This document shows, piece after piece, positions 14,926 through 22,863 of a DNA stretch of 64,000 bases. The DNA lies in the NCBI GenBank assembly GCA_025548565.1, contig JAJLPB010000012.1, forward strand, positions 1 through 64,000, read 5' to 3'. This DNA comes from Rugamonas sp. A1-17. Its GTDB lineage: Bacteria > Pseudomonadota > Gammaproteobacteria > Burkholderiales > Burkholderiaceae_D. The notes beneath the pieces were generated by a model. It was not told the DNA's origin. It was given only the letters and a program-made list of their open reading frames with translations, and made no database searches. Both the position numbers and the translations under genes were made by a program. How positions within the stretch are numbered: position 1 is the first letter of the stretch; every line of letters begins with the position of its first letter.

Positions 14926-16794
14926 TTATCGTGCCAGGCGCTTCTCCAACTCAGCCTTGACGGCGGTCAGTTCGGTCGGCAGATGGTAGGCCAGTTTGGC
15001 GAACAGTTCATCGTGCAGTTTCAATTCTTCGCGCCAGGCGTCCTTGTCGATCGAGGTGATCGTTTCGAACTCTTCCGGCGAGAACGGGATGCCGTCCCAC
15101 TTCAGGTCGCCGAAGCGCGGGGTGGTGCCGAAGATATTCTCGATGCCGCCCGCCTTGCCTTCGATGCGTTCCAGCATCCACTTCAGCACGCGCATATTGT
15201 CGCCGAAACCAGGCCAGACGAAGTGGCCCTGCTCGTCGGTGCGGAACCAGTTGACGCAGTAGATCTTCGGCAGCGCGGCGGCGTTGAGCTGGCCCAGCTT
15301 CTCGCCCATGTTCAGCCAGTGCTGGAAGTAGTCGCTCATGTTGTAGCCCATGAACGGCAGCATCGCGAACGGATCGCGGCGCACCACGCCCATCTGGCCG
15401 GCGGCGGCGGCGGTGGTTTCCGAACCCATGGTCGCGGCCATGTACACGCCTTCGACCCAGTTGCGCGCCTCGGTCACCAGCGGCACGGTGGTCGAGCGGC
15501 GGCCGCCGAAGATGAAGGCCGAGATCGGCACGCCGGCGGGATCGTCCCAGGCCGGATCGATCACCGGGTTCTGGGTGGCGGCCACGGTGAAGCGGGCGTT
15601 CGGGTGGGCGGCCTTGGTGCCGGAGGCCGGCGTCCAGTCCTTGCCCTGCCAGTCGATCAGGTGCGCAGGCGCTTCCTTGGTCAGGCCTTCCCACCAGATG
15701 TCGCCGTCGTCGGTCAGCGCGACGTTGGTGAAGATGGTGTCCGAGCCCAGCGAGGCCATGCAGTTCGAGTTGGTGCGGGTGTTGGTGCCCGGCGCCACGC
15801 CGAAGTAGCCGGCTTCCGGGTTGATCGCGTACAGGCGGCCGTCGGCGCCCGGCTTGATCCAGGCGATGTCGTCGCCGATGGTGGTGACTTTCCAGCCGTC
15901 GAAGCTGGCCGGCGGGATCAGCATGGCGAAGTTGGTCTTGCCGCAGGCCGAAGGGAAGGCCGCCGCGACGTAGTGCTTCTTGCCTTCCGGCGATTCGACG
16001 CCGAGGATCAGCATGTGTTCCGCCAGCCAGCCCTTGCCGTCAACGGCGGCGGCCTGGTGGCCCATGTTGGAGGCGATGCGCAGCGCGAAGCACTTCTTGC
16101 CCAGCAGCGCGTTGCCGCCGTAGCCGGAACCGTAGGACCAGATCTCGCGGGTCTCCGGGAAGTGCACGATGTATTTGGTGGCGTTGCACGGCCATGCGAC
16201 ATCCTTCTGGCCGGCGGTCAGCGGCGCGCCGACGGTGTGCACGCACGGCACGAACTCGCCGTCGGTGCCCAGCACGTCGTACACGGCCTTGCCCATGCGG
16301 GTCATGATGCGCATGTTGACCGCCACGTACGCCGAGTCCGACAGCTCGACGCCGATGTGGGCGATCGGCGAGCCCAGCGGGCCCATCGAGAACGGCACCA
16401 CGTACATCGTGCGGCCGGCCATGCAGCCGTCGAACAGCGGGTTGAGCGTGGCGCGCATGTCGGCCGGGGCCATCCAGTTGTTGGTCGGGCCGGCTTCTTC
16501 CTTGCTGTTGGAGCAGATGAAGGTGCGGTCTTCGACGCGGGCGACGTCGGTCGGGTCGGAGCAGGCCAGGTAGGAATTCGGACGCTTTTCCTGGTTCAGC
16601 TTTTTCATGGTGCCGGCGGCAACCATTTCGCCGCACAGGCGGTCGTATTCTTCCTGCGAGCCGTCGCACCAGTAGATGCGTGCCGGCTTGGTCAGGGCGG
16701 CGATCTCGGCCACCCAGTTGATCAATTTTTGCTGCTTGATGTAAGCTGGGACGTTGAGCAGTGCCGCAACGCCACCCATGACGGGTTGATTCAT
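14926..16794 (-). CDS. pckG: Phosphoenolpyruvate carboxykinase (GTP)
   Basis: A 622-residue GTP-dependent enzyme that converts oxaloacetate to phosphoenolpyruvate, the entry step of gluconeogenesis. Landmarks are the P-loop FPSACGKTNFAML at about residues 281-293 with the reactive Cys typical of the GTP class, the metal-site stretch around WIKPG, and the nucleotide-binding FGGRRS. The ATG at 16794 follows GGAGGT. Length is normal. It is followed by a strong terminator and so is transcribed alone or with the small ORF upstream. Confidence 0.98.
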   Translation of the reverse strand: MNQPVMGGVAALLNVPAYIKQQKLINWVAEIAALTKPARIYWCDGSQEEYDRLCGEMVAAGTMKKLNQEKRPNSYLACSDPTDVARVEDRTFICSNSKEEAGPTNNWMAPADMRATLNPLFDGCMAGRTMYVVPFSMGPLGSPIAHIGVELSDSAYVAVNMRIMTRMGKAVYDVLGTDGEFVPCVHTVGAPLTAGQKDVAWPCNATKYIVHFPETREIWSYGSGYGGNALLGKKCFALRIASNMGHQAAAVDGKGWLAEHMLILGVESPEGKKHYVAAAFPSACGKTNFAMLIPPASFDGWKVTTIGDDIAWIKPGADGRLYAINPEAGYFGVAPGTNTRTNSNCMASLGSDTIFTNVALTDDGDIWWEGLTKEAPAHLIDWQGKDWTPASGTKAAHPNARFTVAATQNPVIDPAWDDPAGVPISAFIFGGRRSTTVPLVTEARNWVEGVYMAATMGSETTAAAAGQMGVVRRDPFAMLPFMGYNMSDYFQHWLNMGEKLGQLNAAALPKIYCVNWFRTDEQGHFVWPGFGDNMRVLKWMLERIEGKAGGIENIFGTTPRFGDLKWDGIPFSPEEFETITSIDKDAWREELKLHDELFAKLAYHLPTELTAVKAELEKRLAR

Positions 16795-16807
16795 ACTACC
16801 TCCAATG

Positions 16808-17032
16808 CTAATTAAAATTCTGCGGTGCGGCAGGATCGTCGTCAGCTTTTGGCTTGCGCTCAGAGGCCCATTCGAAATGGGTCGGCGGGGTCACGGCGGT
16901 CTTGCGCGGCCCGGATTCATGATCGACAGGCCTGTTTTTTGAGCCGATTGTACACCCGTCAATAGCCGTTCCAGTCAAAAATGTAGGAGAATTAGTTGAG
17001 TAAAGTAGTAAGCTATTCAGGTTCTCTTGCAA
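16808..17032 (-). CDS. Possible small protein upstream of pckG
   Basis: An ORF of at most 74 codons ending 13 bp before pckG. The last 40 codons have the GC-rich third positions expected of real genes here and encode a charged, Pro/Lys/Asp-rich tail (HFEWASERKPKADDDP). The first part looks non-coding, the only starts are TTG, and there is no visible ribosome binding site. It could be a real small gene with a misjudged start, or leader sequence of pckG. The rest of 16795-17077 shows no clear promoter. Confidence 0.28.
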   Translation of the reverse strand: MQENLNSLLLYSTNSPTFLTGTAIDGCTIGSKNRPVDHESGPRKTAVTPPTHFEWASERKPKADDDPAAPQNFN

Positions 17033-17077
17033 GCCGTTATTTCCCTACGAAATTCCCCATAAGATCGGTTATCTCCC

Positions 17078-18073
17078 ATGAAAATTGCGATTCTCGACGA
17101 TTACCAGAATGCCACCGCCACGCTCGGATGCTTTGATTTATTGCGTGGACACGACGTTAAAGTGTTCAACAACTCGGCCCGCGGGCTGGGCCAGCTGGCC
17201 ATCCGGCTGGCGCCGTTCGACGCGCTGGTGCTGATCCGCGAACGCACCGTCCTCAACCGCGCGCTGCTGGCCAAGCTGCCCAACCTCAAGCTGATTTCGC
17301 AGACCGGCAAGCTGGCCGGCCACGTCGACGTCGAGGCCGCCACCGAGCTGGGCATCGCGATCGCCGAGGGCGTCGGTTCGCCCACCGCGCCGGCCGAGCT
17401 GACCTGGGCGCTGATCATGGCGGCCGCGCGCAAGATCGTGCCGTACGCCGCCAACCTGAAGGACGGCCTGTGGCAGACGGCCTCCATCAATCCGCAATTG
17501 AACGGGCTGGGCGTGGTGCTCAAGGGCCGCACGCTGGGCATCTGGGGCTACGGCAAGATCGGCCAGCTGGTGGCCGGCTACGGCCGCGCCTTCGGCATGA
17601 AGGTGGTGGTGTGGGGCAGCCAGTCCAGCCGCGACAAGGCGGTGGCCGACGGCTACGCGGCGGCGGCCTCGCGCGAGGCGCTGTTCGGGGAATCGGATGT
17701 GCTGAGCCTGCACCTGCGGCTGCATCCGGACACGCGCGGCATCGTCACCGCCGAGGACCTGGCGCGCATGAAGCCGACCGCGCTGTTCGTCAACACCAGC
17801 CGCGCCGAGCTGGTGCAGCCGGACGCGCTGGAGCAGGCGCTGCCCCGGGGCCGGCCCGGCTACGCGGCGCTGGACGTGTTCCCGTCCGAGCCGCTGGCGG
17901 CCGACAGCCCGCTGCTGCGCATGCCGACCGTGCTGGCCACGCCGCACCTGGGCTATGTGGAGCAGGACAGCTACGAGCTGTATTTCCATCACGCCTTCAA
18001 GAACATCGTCGATTTCGCGGCCGGCAGCTGCGACAAGATCAACAATCCCGGCTACCTGGCTAACGCGCGCTAG
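17078..18073 (+). CDS. D-2-hydroxyacid dehydrogenase family protein
   Basis: A 331-residue NAD(P)-dependent oxidoreductase of the D-isomer-specific 2-hydroxyacid dehydrogenase family, which also includes phosphoglycerate dehydrogenase. The Rossmann domain has GIWGYGKIGQLVAGYGRAFG at about 153-172. The catalytic Arg is in NTSRAEL, the Glu in DVFPSEP and the His in TPHLGY, all present. The true substrate (glycerate, phosphoglycerate, glyoxylate or another) cannot be told from sequence. It ends in a four-base overlap with the convergent gene on the other strand. Confidence 0.92.
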   Translation: MKIAILDDYQNATATLGCFDLLRGHDVKVFNNSARGLGQLAIRLAPFDALVLIRERTVLNRALLAKLPNLKLISQTGKLAGHVDVEAATELGIAIAEGVGSPTAPAELTWALIMAAARKIVPYAANLKDGLWQTASINPQLNGLGVVLKGRTLGIWGYGKIGQLVAGYGRAFGMKVVVWGSQSSRDKAVADGYAAAASREALFGESDVLSLHLRLHPDTRGIVTAEDLARMKPTALFVNTSRAELVQPDALEQALPRGRPGYAALDVFPSEPLAADSPLLRMPTVLATPHLGYVEQDSYELYFHHAFKNIVDFAAGSCDKINNPGYLANAR

Positions 18074-18837
18074 TCGGCCTGCTCGGGGATTTCCGGCAGG
18101 CCGGTCAGGTTGATGCGCGGCGCGGGCATGGCGTGCACCTTGCTCCACAGCCCGGCCCAACCGGGCGGCCAGGCGATGTCCGGTCCGGCGTACGGCGGCA
18201 AGGTGGCGCGCACAGGCACCACCGGCACCGGCGGCATCTCGACCAGCGGGCCGCCGTCGGGACGCTGCATGTCCAGGCTGTACATATAGCCCGGCAGCAG
18301 CGCGTCGCACACGTTGGCGAACCAGGCGGTGTGGTCCTCGTCGCGCCCCAGCGCCTGCGCCAGGCCCTGCGGATCGAAGCGGGCCAGCGCATGCGCCAGC
18401 TCCTCGGTGCTGGCGCCGGGCGAGTCGCCCCAGCCCATCACCGGATTGACGTTGTAGTCCGCGCCAGAGCCGTACCAGCCCTCGCGCCACGAGCGCTGCA
18501 TCCAGTCGCGCTGGCCGGTGAACAAATGCCAGCGCCAGTGCAGCCCGGACGGCTTGGGCCAGGAATACAGGTAGAGCCGCTGATAGCCGGCCTGGTGCAA
18601 CGCGCGCACCAGCGCCATCAGGCGCGCGTGCGGCATGCGGTCGGGCGGCGCGCGGCGGAACAGGATGGCCTCGCCGTCGGCGAACTGCACCTCGTCGGTG
18701 GACAGGTTCAGGTCCAGCGTGCGCGCCTCGCTGCCGAAACGGGCCGAGATCCAGCCGGTCAGCAAATTGACCGACGTGATGACGCCGTAGCCGCGATGGC
18801 GGTGGAAAATGACGGTTCCGGGGGCAAGGGCTTTCAT
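18070..18837 (-). CDS. Hypothetical protein with N-terminal barrel-like domain
   Basis: A 255-residue cytoplasmic protein that I do not recognise. The first 55 residues (GTVIFHRHRGYGVITSV...GWISARFG) resemble small Tudor/SH3-like barrels such as those at the ends of some helicases and CarD-type proteins; this is only a pattern impression. The middle is Trp/Tyr-rich and the C-terminus Pro-rich. It overlaps the convergent dehydrogenase by four bases and has its own promoter region, divergent from the asparaginase gene. Confidence 0.75.
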   Translation of the reverse strand: MKALAPGTVIFHRHRGYGVITSVNLLTGWISARFGSEARTLDLNLSTDEVQFADGEAILFRRAPPDRMPHARLMALVRALHQAGYQRLYLYSWPKPSGLHWRWHLFTGQRDWMQRSWREGWYGSGADYNVNPVMGWGDSPGASTEELAHALARFDPQGLAQALGRDEDHTAWFANVCDALLPGYMYSLDMQRPDGGPLVEMPPVPVVPVRATLPPYAGPDIAWPPGWAGLWSKVHAMPAPRINLTGLPEIPEQAD

Positions 18838-18965
18838 GGGATCGAAACGAACAAAGAAACCAGTGTAGACATAGTATGCCCAAGTTTCCAGCCCATGGCG
18901 GGACTCTTTTCAGCTTGCGGTTTGGGTTATGATGCAGATCATTTTAATCAGCTTGAGCTTTCATC

Positions 18966-19451
18966 ATGACCCTGCGCATCCTCGCCACCGGCGGCACCTT
19001 CGACAAACACTACAACGAACTGAACGGCACCCTGGGCTTCGCCGACAGCCACGTGCCGGCGCTGCTGGCGCGCTGCCGCCTGACGGTGGACGTGGCGCTG
19101 GAACAGTTGCCGCTGATGGATTCGCTGGACATGGTGGACGCCGACCGCGCGCGCATCCTGGCCTCGTGCCGCGCCGCCAGCGAGAAGGCGATCGTCATCA
19201 TCCACGGCACCGACACCATGCCGCAGACGGCCGCCGTGCTGGGCCCTGCCGGCCTGGGCCAGACCATCGTGCTGACCGGCGCCATGATTCCCTACGAGAT
19301 CGCCAATTCCGACGCGATGTTCAACCTGGGCTTCGCGGCCGGCGTGGCGCAGACCCTGCCGCCCGGCGTGTATGTGGCCATGAACGGCAAGATTTTCGCG
19401 TGGGACAACGTGCAGAAAAACAAAGCGGCCGGCGTGTTCCAGCCGCTTTAA
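18966..19451 (+). CDS. Single-domain asparaginase-like protein
   Basis: A 161-residue protein corresponding to the N-terminal domain of L-asparaginases only. Both active-site blocks of that domain are present: ILATGGTFDK with the nucleophilic Thr, and IHGTDTM with the second Thr-Asp pair. Normal asparaginases are about 320-350 residues with a C-terminal domain, which is missing: the ORF closes normally and no remnant follows. It may act on small amides or have another role. No strong ribosome binding site is visible. Confidence 0.85.
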   Translation: MTLRILATGGTFDKHYNELNGTLGFADSHVPALLARCRLTVDVALEQLPLMDSLDMVDADRARILASCRAASEKAIVIIHGTDTMPQTAAVLGPAGLGQTIVLTGAMIPYEIANSDAMFNLGFAAGVAQTLPPGVYVAMNGKIFAWDNVQKNKAAGVFQPL

Positions 19452-19459
19452 CGGTGGTC

Positions 19460-19479
19460 GTTCCCGCGCAGGCGGGAAC
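19460..19479. repeat. REP-like hairpin between asparaginase and repeat-protein genes
   Basis: GTTCCCGC GCAG GCGGGAAC forms a compact stem-loop in the gap between two convergent genes. The sequence resembles the widespread short palindromic elements of beta- and gammaproteobacteria that begin with a TTCCCGCGCAGGCGGGAA core. It can also act as a bidirectional terminator. Confidence 0.6.
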
Positions 19480-19503
19480 CCATGGAACACCACCGCACCA
19501 GAT

Positions 19504-22500
19504 TTATTTGCGCGGCGCCGCCAGCAAGTCCTTCGCTTCCGGCGCCAGGCTAGCCACACGCAAGCCATCCGGCGCGGCCAGCATGCCGGCCCCCTCCTTC
19601 AACGGCCCGGGCATCGACAAGGCGGACGGCTGCGCAGCAGGCGCCTGCTGCCCGGCCGCGCTGAAGGCCGCCAGCGCCTCCACCATCCCGCCCACCCTGG
19701 CGCGCAACGCCGACCCCTGCGCCGCCAGGTGCGGCAGCTTGGCCGCCGCCAGCGCGGCCAGTTGCGCCGTGCTCAGGCCGGCCGTCTGCGCCGTCGTGAA
19801 CGCCACCGCCTGCGCCGTCGTCAGCGCGCCGATCTGCGCGGTCGACAGCACCGCCAGCTGCGCGCTGCCCAACGCCAGCAGGTCGCGCGTCTCGATCGCC
19901 GCCAGGTCGTCCGAGCCCAGCGCCGCCAGCAGCGGCTTGCTCAACGCGCCCACCTGGCTGGACGTCAGCGCCACCATCTGATCGGTGGTCAACAGGTCGA
20001 TGCCGGCCGGATGCGCGGTCGGCAGCGCGGCGATCTGGCGCACCGACAGCGAGGCGATCTGCGCCGTGCCGAACGCGTGCAACTGCTCCGGCAACAGCTG
20101 GGCGATCACGGCGGTGTTCAAGGCGCCGACCGCCGCCGTGGTCAACGCCGCCAGGCCGTCGCTGCCCAGGCCGCGCAGCTGGGCCGCCACCAGCGCGGCC
20201 GCCTGCGCCGCGCTCAGCGCGCCCACCTGTGTGGTCGACCAGGCCGCCAGTTGCGCCGTGTTCAGGCTGGCGATCACCTGCGACGACAGCGCCGCCAGAT
20301 GGGCGGTGTCGATGGCCGCCACCTCCTCCGCCCGCAGCGCCTGGTACTGGCGCGAGCTCAGCACGCCGAATTGCGTGACCGACAGGCCGGCGAACTGTTC
20401 CAGCGTCAGGCCGGCCAGCGCGGCGGTGGTCAGCGCCGCCACCTGGCGGCCGGCCAGCGCGCCGATCTGGCGGCTGCTCAGGGCCGCCAGCGTGGCCGGC
20501 GACAGGCCGGCGATCACCGAGGTGTTCAGCGCCGCCAGGTCGCTCAGCTGCAAATTGGCCACCACTGCGGCCGACAACGCTGCGAACTGCGCGCTGCTCA
20601 GCATGGATGCCTGGGCGCCGGTGAACGCGTTGATCTGGTCGCTGCTCATCGCTTGCAGCTGGTCGGTGCGCAGGCCGGGAATGGCGGTGATGCGCAGCGC
20701 GGCGATTTCCGCCGTCTGCATGTGGGCCAGCACCTCGCCCGACAGCGCGGCGATGTGCTGGCTGCCCAGGCCGGACGCCTGGACCGTGGTCAGGCCGAGG
20801 ATCTGCTCGCTGCCCAGCACCGCCAGCTGGGCGGTGCGCAGGCCGTAGATGGCGGCCGCGCTCAGCGCCGCGAAGTCCTGCGACTCCAGCGCCGCCACCG
20901 CCTCCAGCGACAGCGCCGCCACTTGCGCGCCGTTCAACGTGGCGGCCTGCGCGGTGGTCAGCGCGATGGCCTGCTCGACCGTCATGCCGGCCAGCGCGGC
21001 GGGCTTCAGCTGGGCGATCTGCGCCGTGCTCAGGGAGCCGATCTGGTGTCCGGCGCCGCCCAGCGCGGCGAACTGCGCCGAGTTCAGCGCGCCGAACGCG
21101 GCCGCCGGCAAGGCCGCCAGCGCGGCCGGCGACAGCGCCGCCAGGTGGGCGGTCGACAGGCCGGCGGCCGCGGCCGGGTTCAGTTTGGCGAGCTGCGCCG
21201 TGGCGAAGGCCTGGAACTGCTCGGCGCTCAGCGCGTTCAGGCTGGCCGAGCCGAGCACCGCGACCTGGCGCGTCGCCAGCGCGGCGATGCGCTGCGTGTC
21301 CAGCACCGCCAGCAGGCGGGTCGACAGGCCGGCGATCGCGCCCTGGCCCAGGGCGGCCAGGTCGGCCGTCTCGATGGCGGCGAAGGCGGCGCCGTCGAGC
21401 GCGTTGATCTGGCTGCTTGTCAGCACCGCCACCTGCGCCGTGTTCAGCGCGGCGAACTGCTCGCCGTTGAGCGCGGCGATCTGGCGCGTCTTGAGGCCGG
21501 CGATGCTGGCCACCTTCAGCGCCGCCAGGTCGGCGCCGTCGAGCTGGCCGATGGCCTGCGTGCTCAGCGCGCCCAGCTGGACCGCGTTCAGCGCGGCGGC
21601 CTGCGCGCTGGTCAGCTGCGCCGCCTGGTGCGCGCTCAGGCCGGTCAGCGCGGCGCTGCTCAGGGCCGCCACCTGGGCGGTCGAGAAGCGGCCGAAATCG
21701 CCGTCGTCGCCGGCGCCTAGCGCGGCCAGCTGGGCCGAGTTGAGCGCGGCCATCACCGCCACCCGCAACGCGGCCAGGCTGGCGCCGTCCAGCGCCGCGA
21801 TGTCGGCGGTCGACAGCACGCCGAACTGGCGCGCGCTCAGCATCTGCAACTGGGCGCTGGTCAGCGCGTGCAGCTGGTCGGGCTTGAGCGCGTGGATTTG
21901 CGCCGTGGTCAGCGCGCCGATCACCGATGCGCCCAGCGCCTGCAGGCGTTCGCCGTCCAGCGCCTGGATCCGGTCGGTGCCCAGCGCGCCGACCTGGCGG
22001 CTCTGCAGCGCGTGCAACTGGTCCAGGCTCAGCGCCAGCAGCTGCGCCACGCTCAGCACGCCGATCTGGCGCGACGTCAGCGCGGCGACATCGGCCGTTT
22101 CGATCGCGCCCAGTTCGGTGGCGCTCAGCTGCCTGAGCAGGCCGGTGCTCAGCGCCGCCATCTGCTGCGTGGTGAAGGCGGCGATCTGGCCGGCGCTGAA
22201 CAAGTCCTCGCCGTCCTTGCGCTGCAGCGGCAGGGCCGCCACCTGGCCGGCCTTGAGCGCGGCGATCTGGCCGGTGCCCAGCGCCCGCACCTGCTCCGGC
22301 CGCAGGCCGGCGATCACGGTGTTGACCAGCATGCTGATCTGCCTGGTGCGGATCGCCGCCAGCGCCTCGGGCGACAGGCCGCGGATGCCCTTGGCGCTGA
22401 GCATGCCGGCCTGCGCGGCCGTCAGCTGCGCCAGCTGTTCCGGCGCCAGCGCCGTCATGAAGGCGCTCGATTGCGAGGCCAGGCCCAGCGTGTTGGAACG

Positions 22501-22713
22501 CAGCGCCGCGAAGTCGTCCGGCCGCAGGGCGCCGACGCTGGCGGCCGGCATCGCCCCCAGCTGGGCGGCGCTCAGCACGCCGGCCTGGGCGGTGGTCATG
22601 GCCGCGATGTACTCGGTGCCCAGGTGGGCGATGTCGGCGGTGGTGAGCCGGGTGATCAGGCGCGTGCCGCCGGCGGCAAACTGCGCCGGGGTCAGGCTGC
22701 TGTCGAAGGTCAT
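19504..22713 (-). CDS. Giant octapeptide-repeat protein (1069 aa), paralogue 2
   Basis: Almost the whole protein is a degenerate 8-residue repeat of the form x-A-A-L-[ST]-x-x-[QD] (for example IAALSTAQ), roughly 120 units. Two breaks with Gly/Asp-rich inserts (near 21673 and 21019) start super-repeats exactly 218 residues apart. The N-terminus shares an SSAFMTAL cap with the larger neighbour; the C-terminus shares a QMVAL...AAIETRD block, an AFSAxxQQxPAA stretch and a final LLAAPRK. It lacks the neighbour's EF-hand-like region. No classical signal peptide is visible. AAGGAAA precedes the ATG at 22713. Function unknown; an extracellular or surface solenoid is inferred. Confidence 0.85.
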   Translation of the reverse strand: MTFDSSLTPAQFAAGGTRLITRLTTADIAHLGTEYIAAMTTAQAGVLSAAQLGAMPAASVGALRPDDFAALRSNTLGLASQSSAFMTALAPEQLAQLTAAQAGMLSAKGIRGLSPEALAAIRTRQISMLVNTVIAGLRPEQVRALGTGQIAALKAGQVAALPLQRKDGEDLFSAGQIAAFTTQQMAALSTGLLRQLSATELGAIETADVAALTSRQIGVLSVAQLLALSLDQLHALQSRQVGALGTDRIQALDGERLQALGASVIGALTTAQIHALKPDQLHALTSAQLQMLSARQFGVLSTADIAALDGASLAALRVAVMAALNSAQLAALGAGDDGDFGRFSTAQVAALSSAALTGLSAHQAAQLTSAQAAALNAVQLGALSTQAIGQLDGADLAALKVASIAGLKTRQIAALNGEQFAALNTAQVAVLTSSQINALDGAAFAAIETADLAALGQGAIAGLSTRLLAVLDTQRIAALATRQVAVLGSASLNALSAEQFQAFATAQLAKLNPAAAAGLSTAHLAALSPAALAALPAAAFGALNSAQFAALGGAGHQIGSLSTAQIAQLKPAALAGMTVEQAIALTTAQAATLNGAQVAALSLEAVAALESQDFAALSAAAIYGLRTAQLAVLGSEQILGLTTVQASGLGSQHIAALSGEVLAHMQTAEIAALRITAIPGLRTDQLQAMSSDQINAFTGAQASMLSSAQFAALSAAVVANLQLSDLAALNTSVIAGLSPATLAALSSRQIGALAGRQVAALTTAALAGLTLEQFAGLSVTQFGVLSSRQYQALRAEEVAAIDTAHLAALSSQVIASLNTAQLAAWSTTQVGALSAAQAAALVAAQLRGLGSDGLAALTTAAVGALNTAVIAQLLPEQLHAFGTAQIASLSVRQIAALPTAHPAGIDLLTTDQMVALTSSQVGALSKPLLAALGSDDLAAIETRDLLALGSAQLAVLSTAQIGALTTAQAVAFTTAQTAGLSTAQLAALAAAKLPHLAAQGSALRARVGGMVEALAAFSAAGQQAPAAQPSALSMPGPLKEGAGMLAAPDGLRVASLAPEAKDLLAAPRK
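19750..22680 (-). repeat. 24-bp tandem repeat array, coding (octapeptides)
   Basis: The coding strand repeats every 24 bp with strong conservation of Ala-Leu-Ser/Thr codons. Anchor codons for the TAQ triplet at the start of super-repeats lie at 21673 and 21019, 654 bp apart. The repeat keeps several frames open on both strands, which creates long artificial ORFs. Confidence 0.85.
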
Positions 22714-22793
22714 GTCGTTTCCTTTTTGATGAAGTGGTCCAGGCGCAGTGTTGGGGGGAACGGAAATATTGAGGAAATGCTATCTCCGCGGGC

Positions 22794-22845
22794 AAAAAAA
22801 ACCGCCGCGCCGAACACGCTTGCGCGCGTCCAGGCTGGCGGTTTT
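22794..22845 (-). terminator. Intrinsic terminator between the two repeat-protein genes
   Basis: Stem AAAACCGCC (22798-22806) / GGCGGTTTT (22837-22845). On the minus strand a run of eight T follows the stem, about 20 bp after the stop of the 2577-aa gene. The downstream 1069-aa gene therefore probably has its own promoter in 22714-22793. Confidence 0.85.
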
Positions 22846-22863
22846 CGTGCGGCGGTCAGGCGG

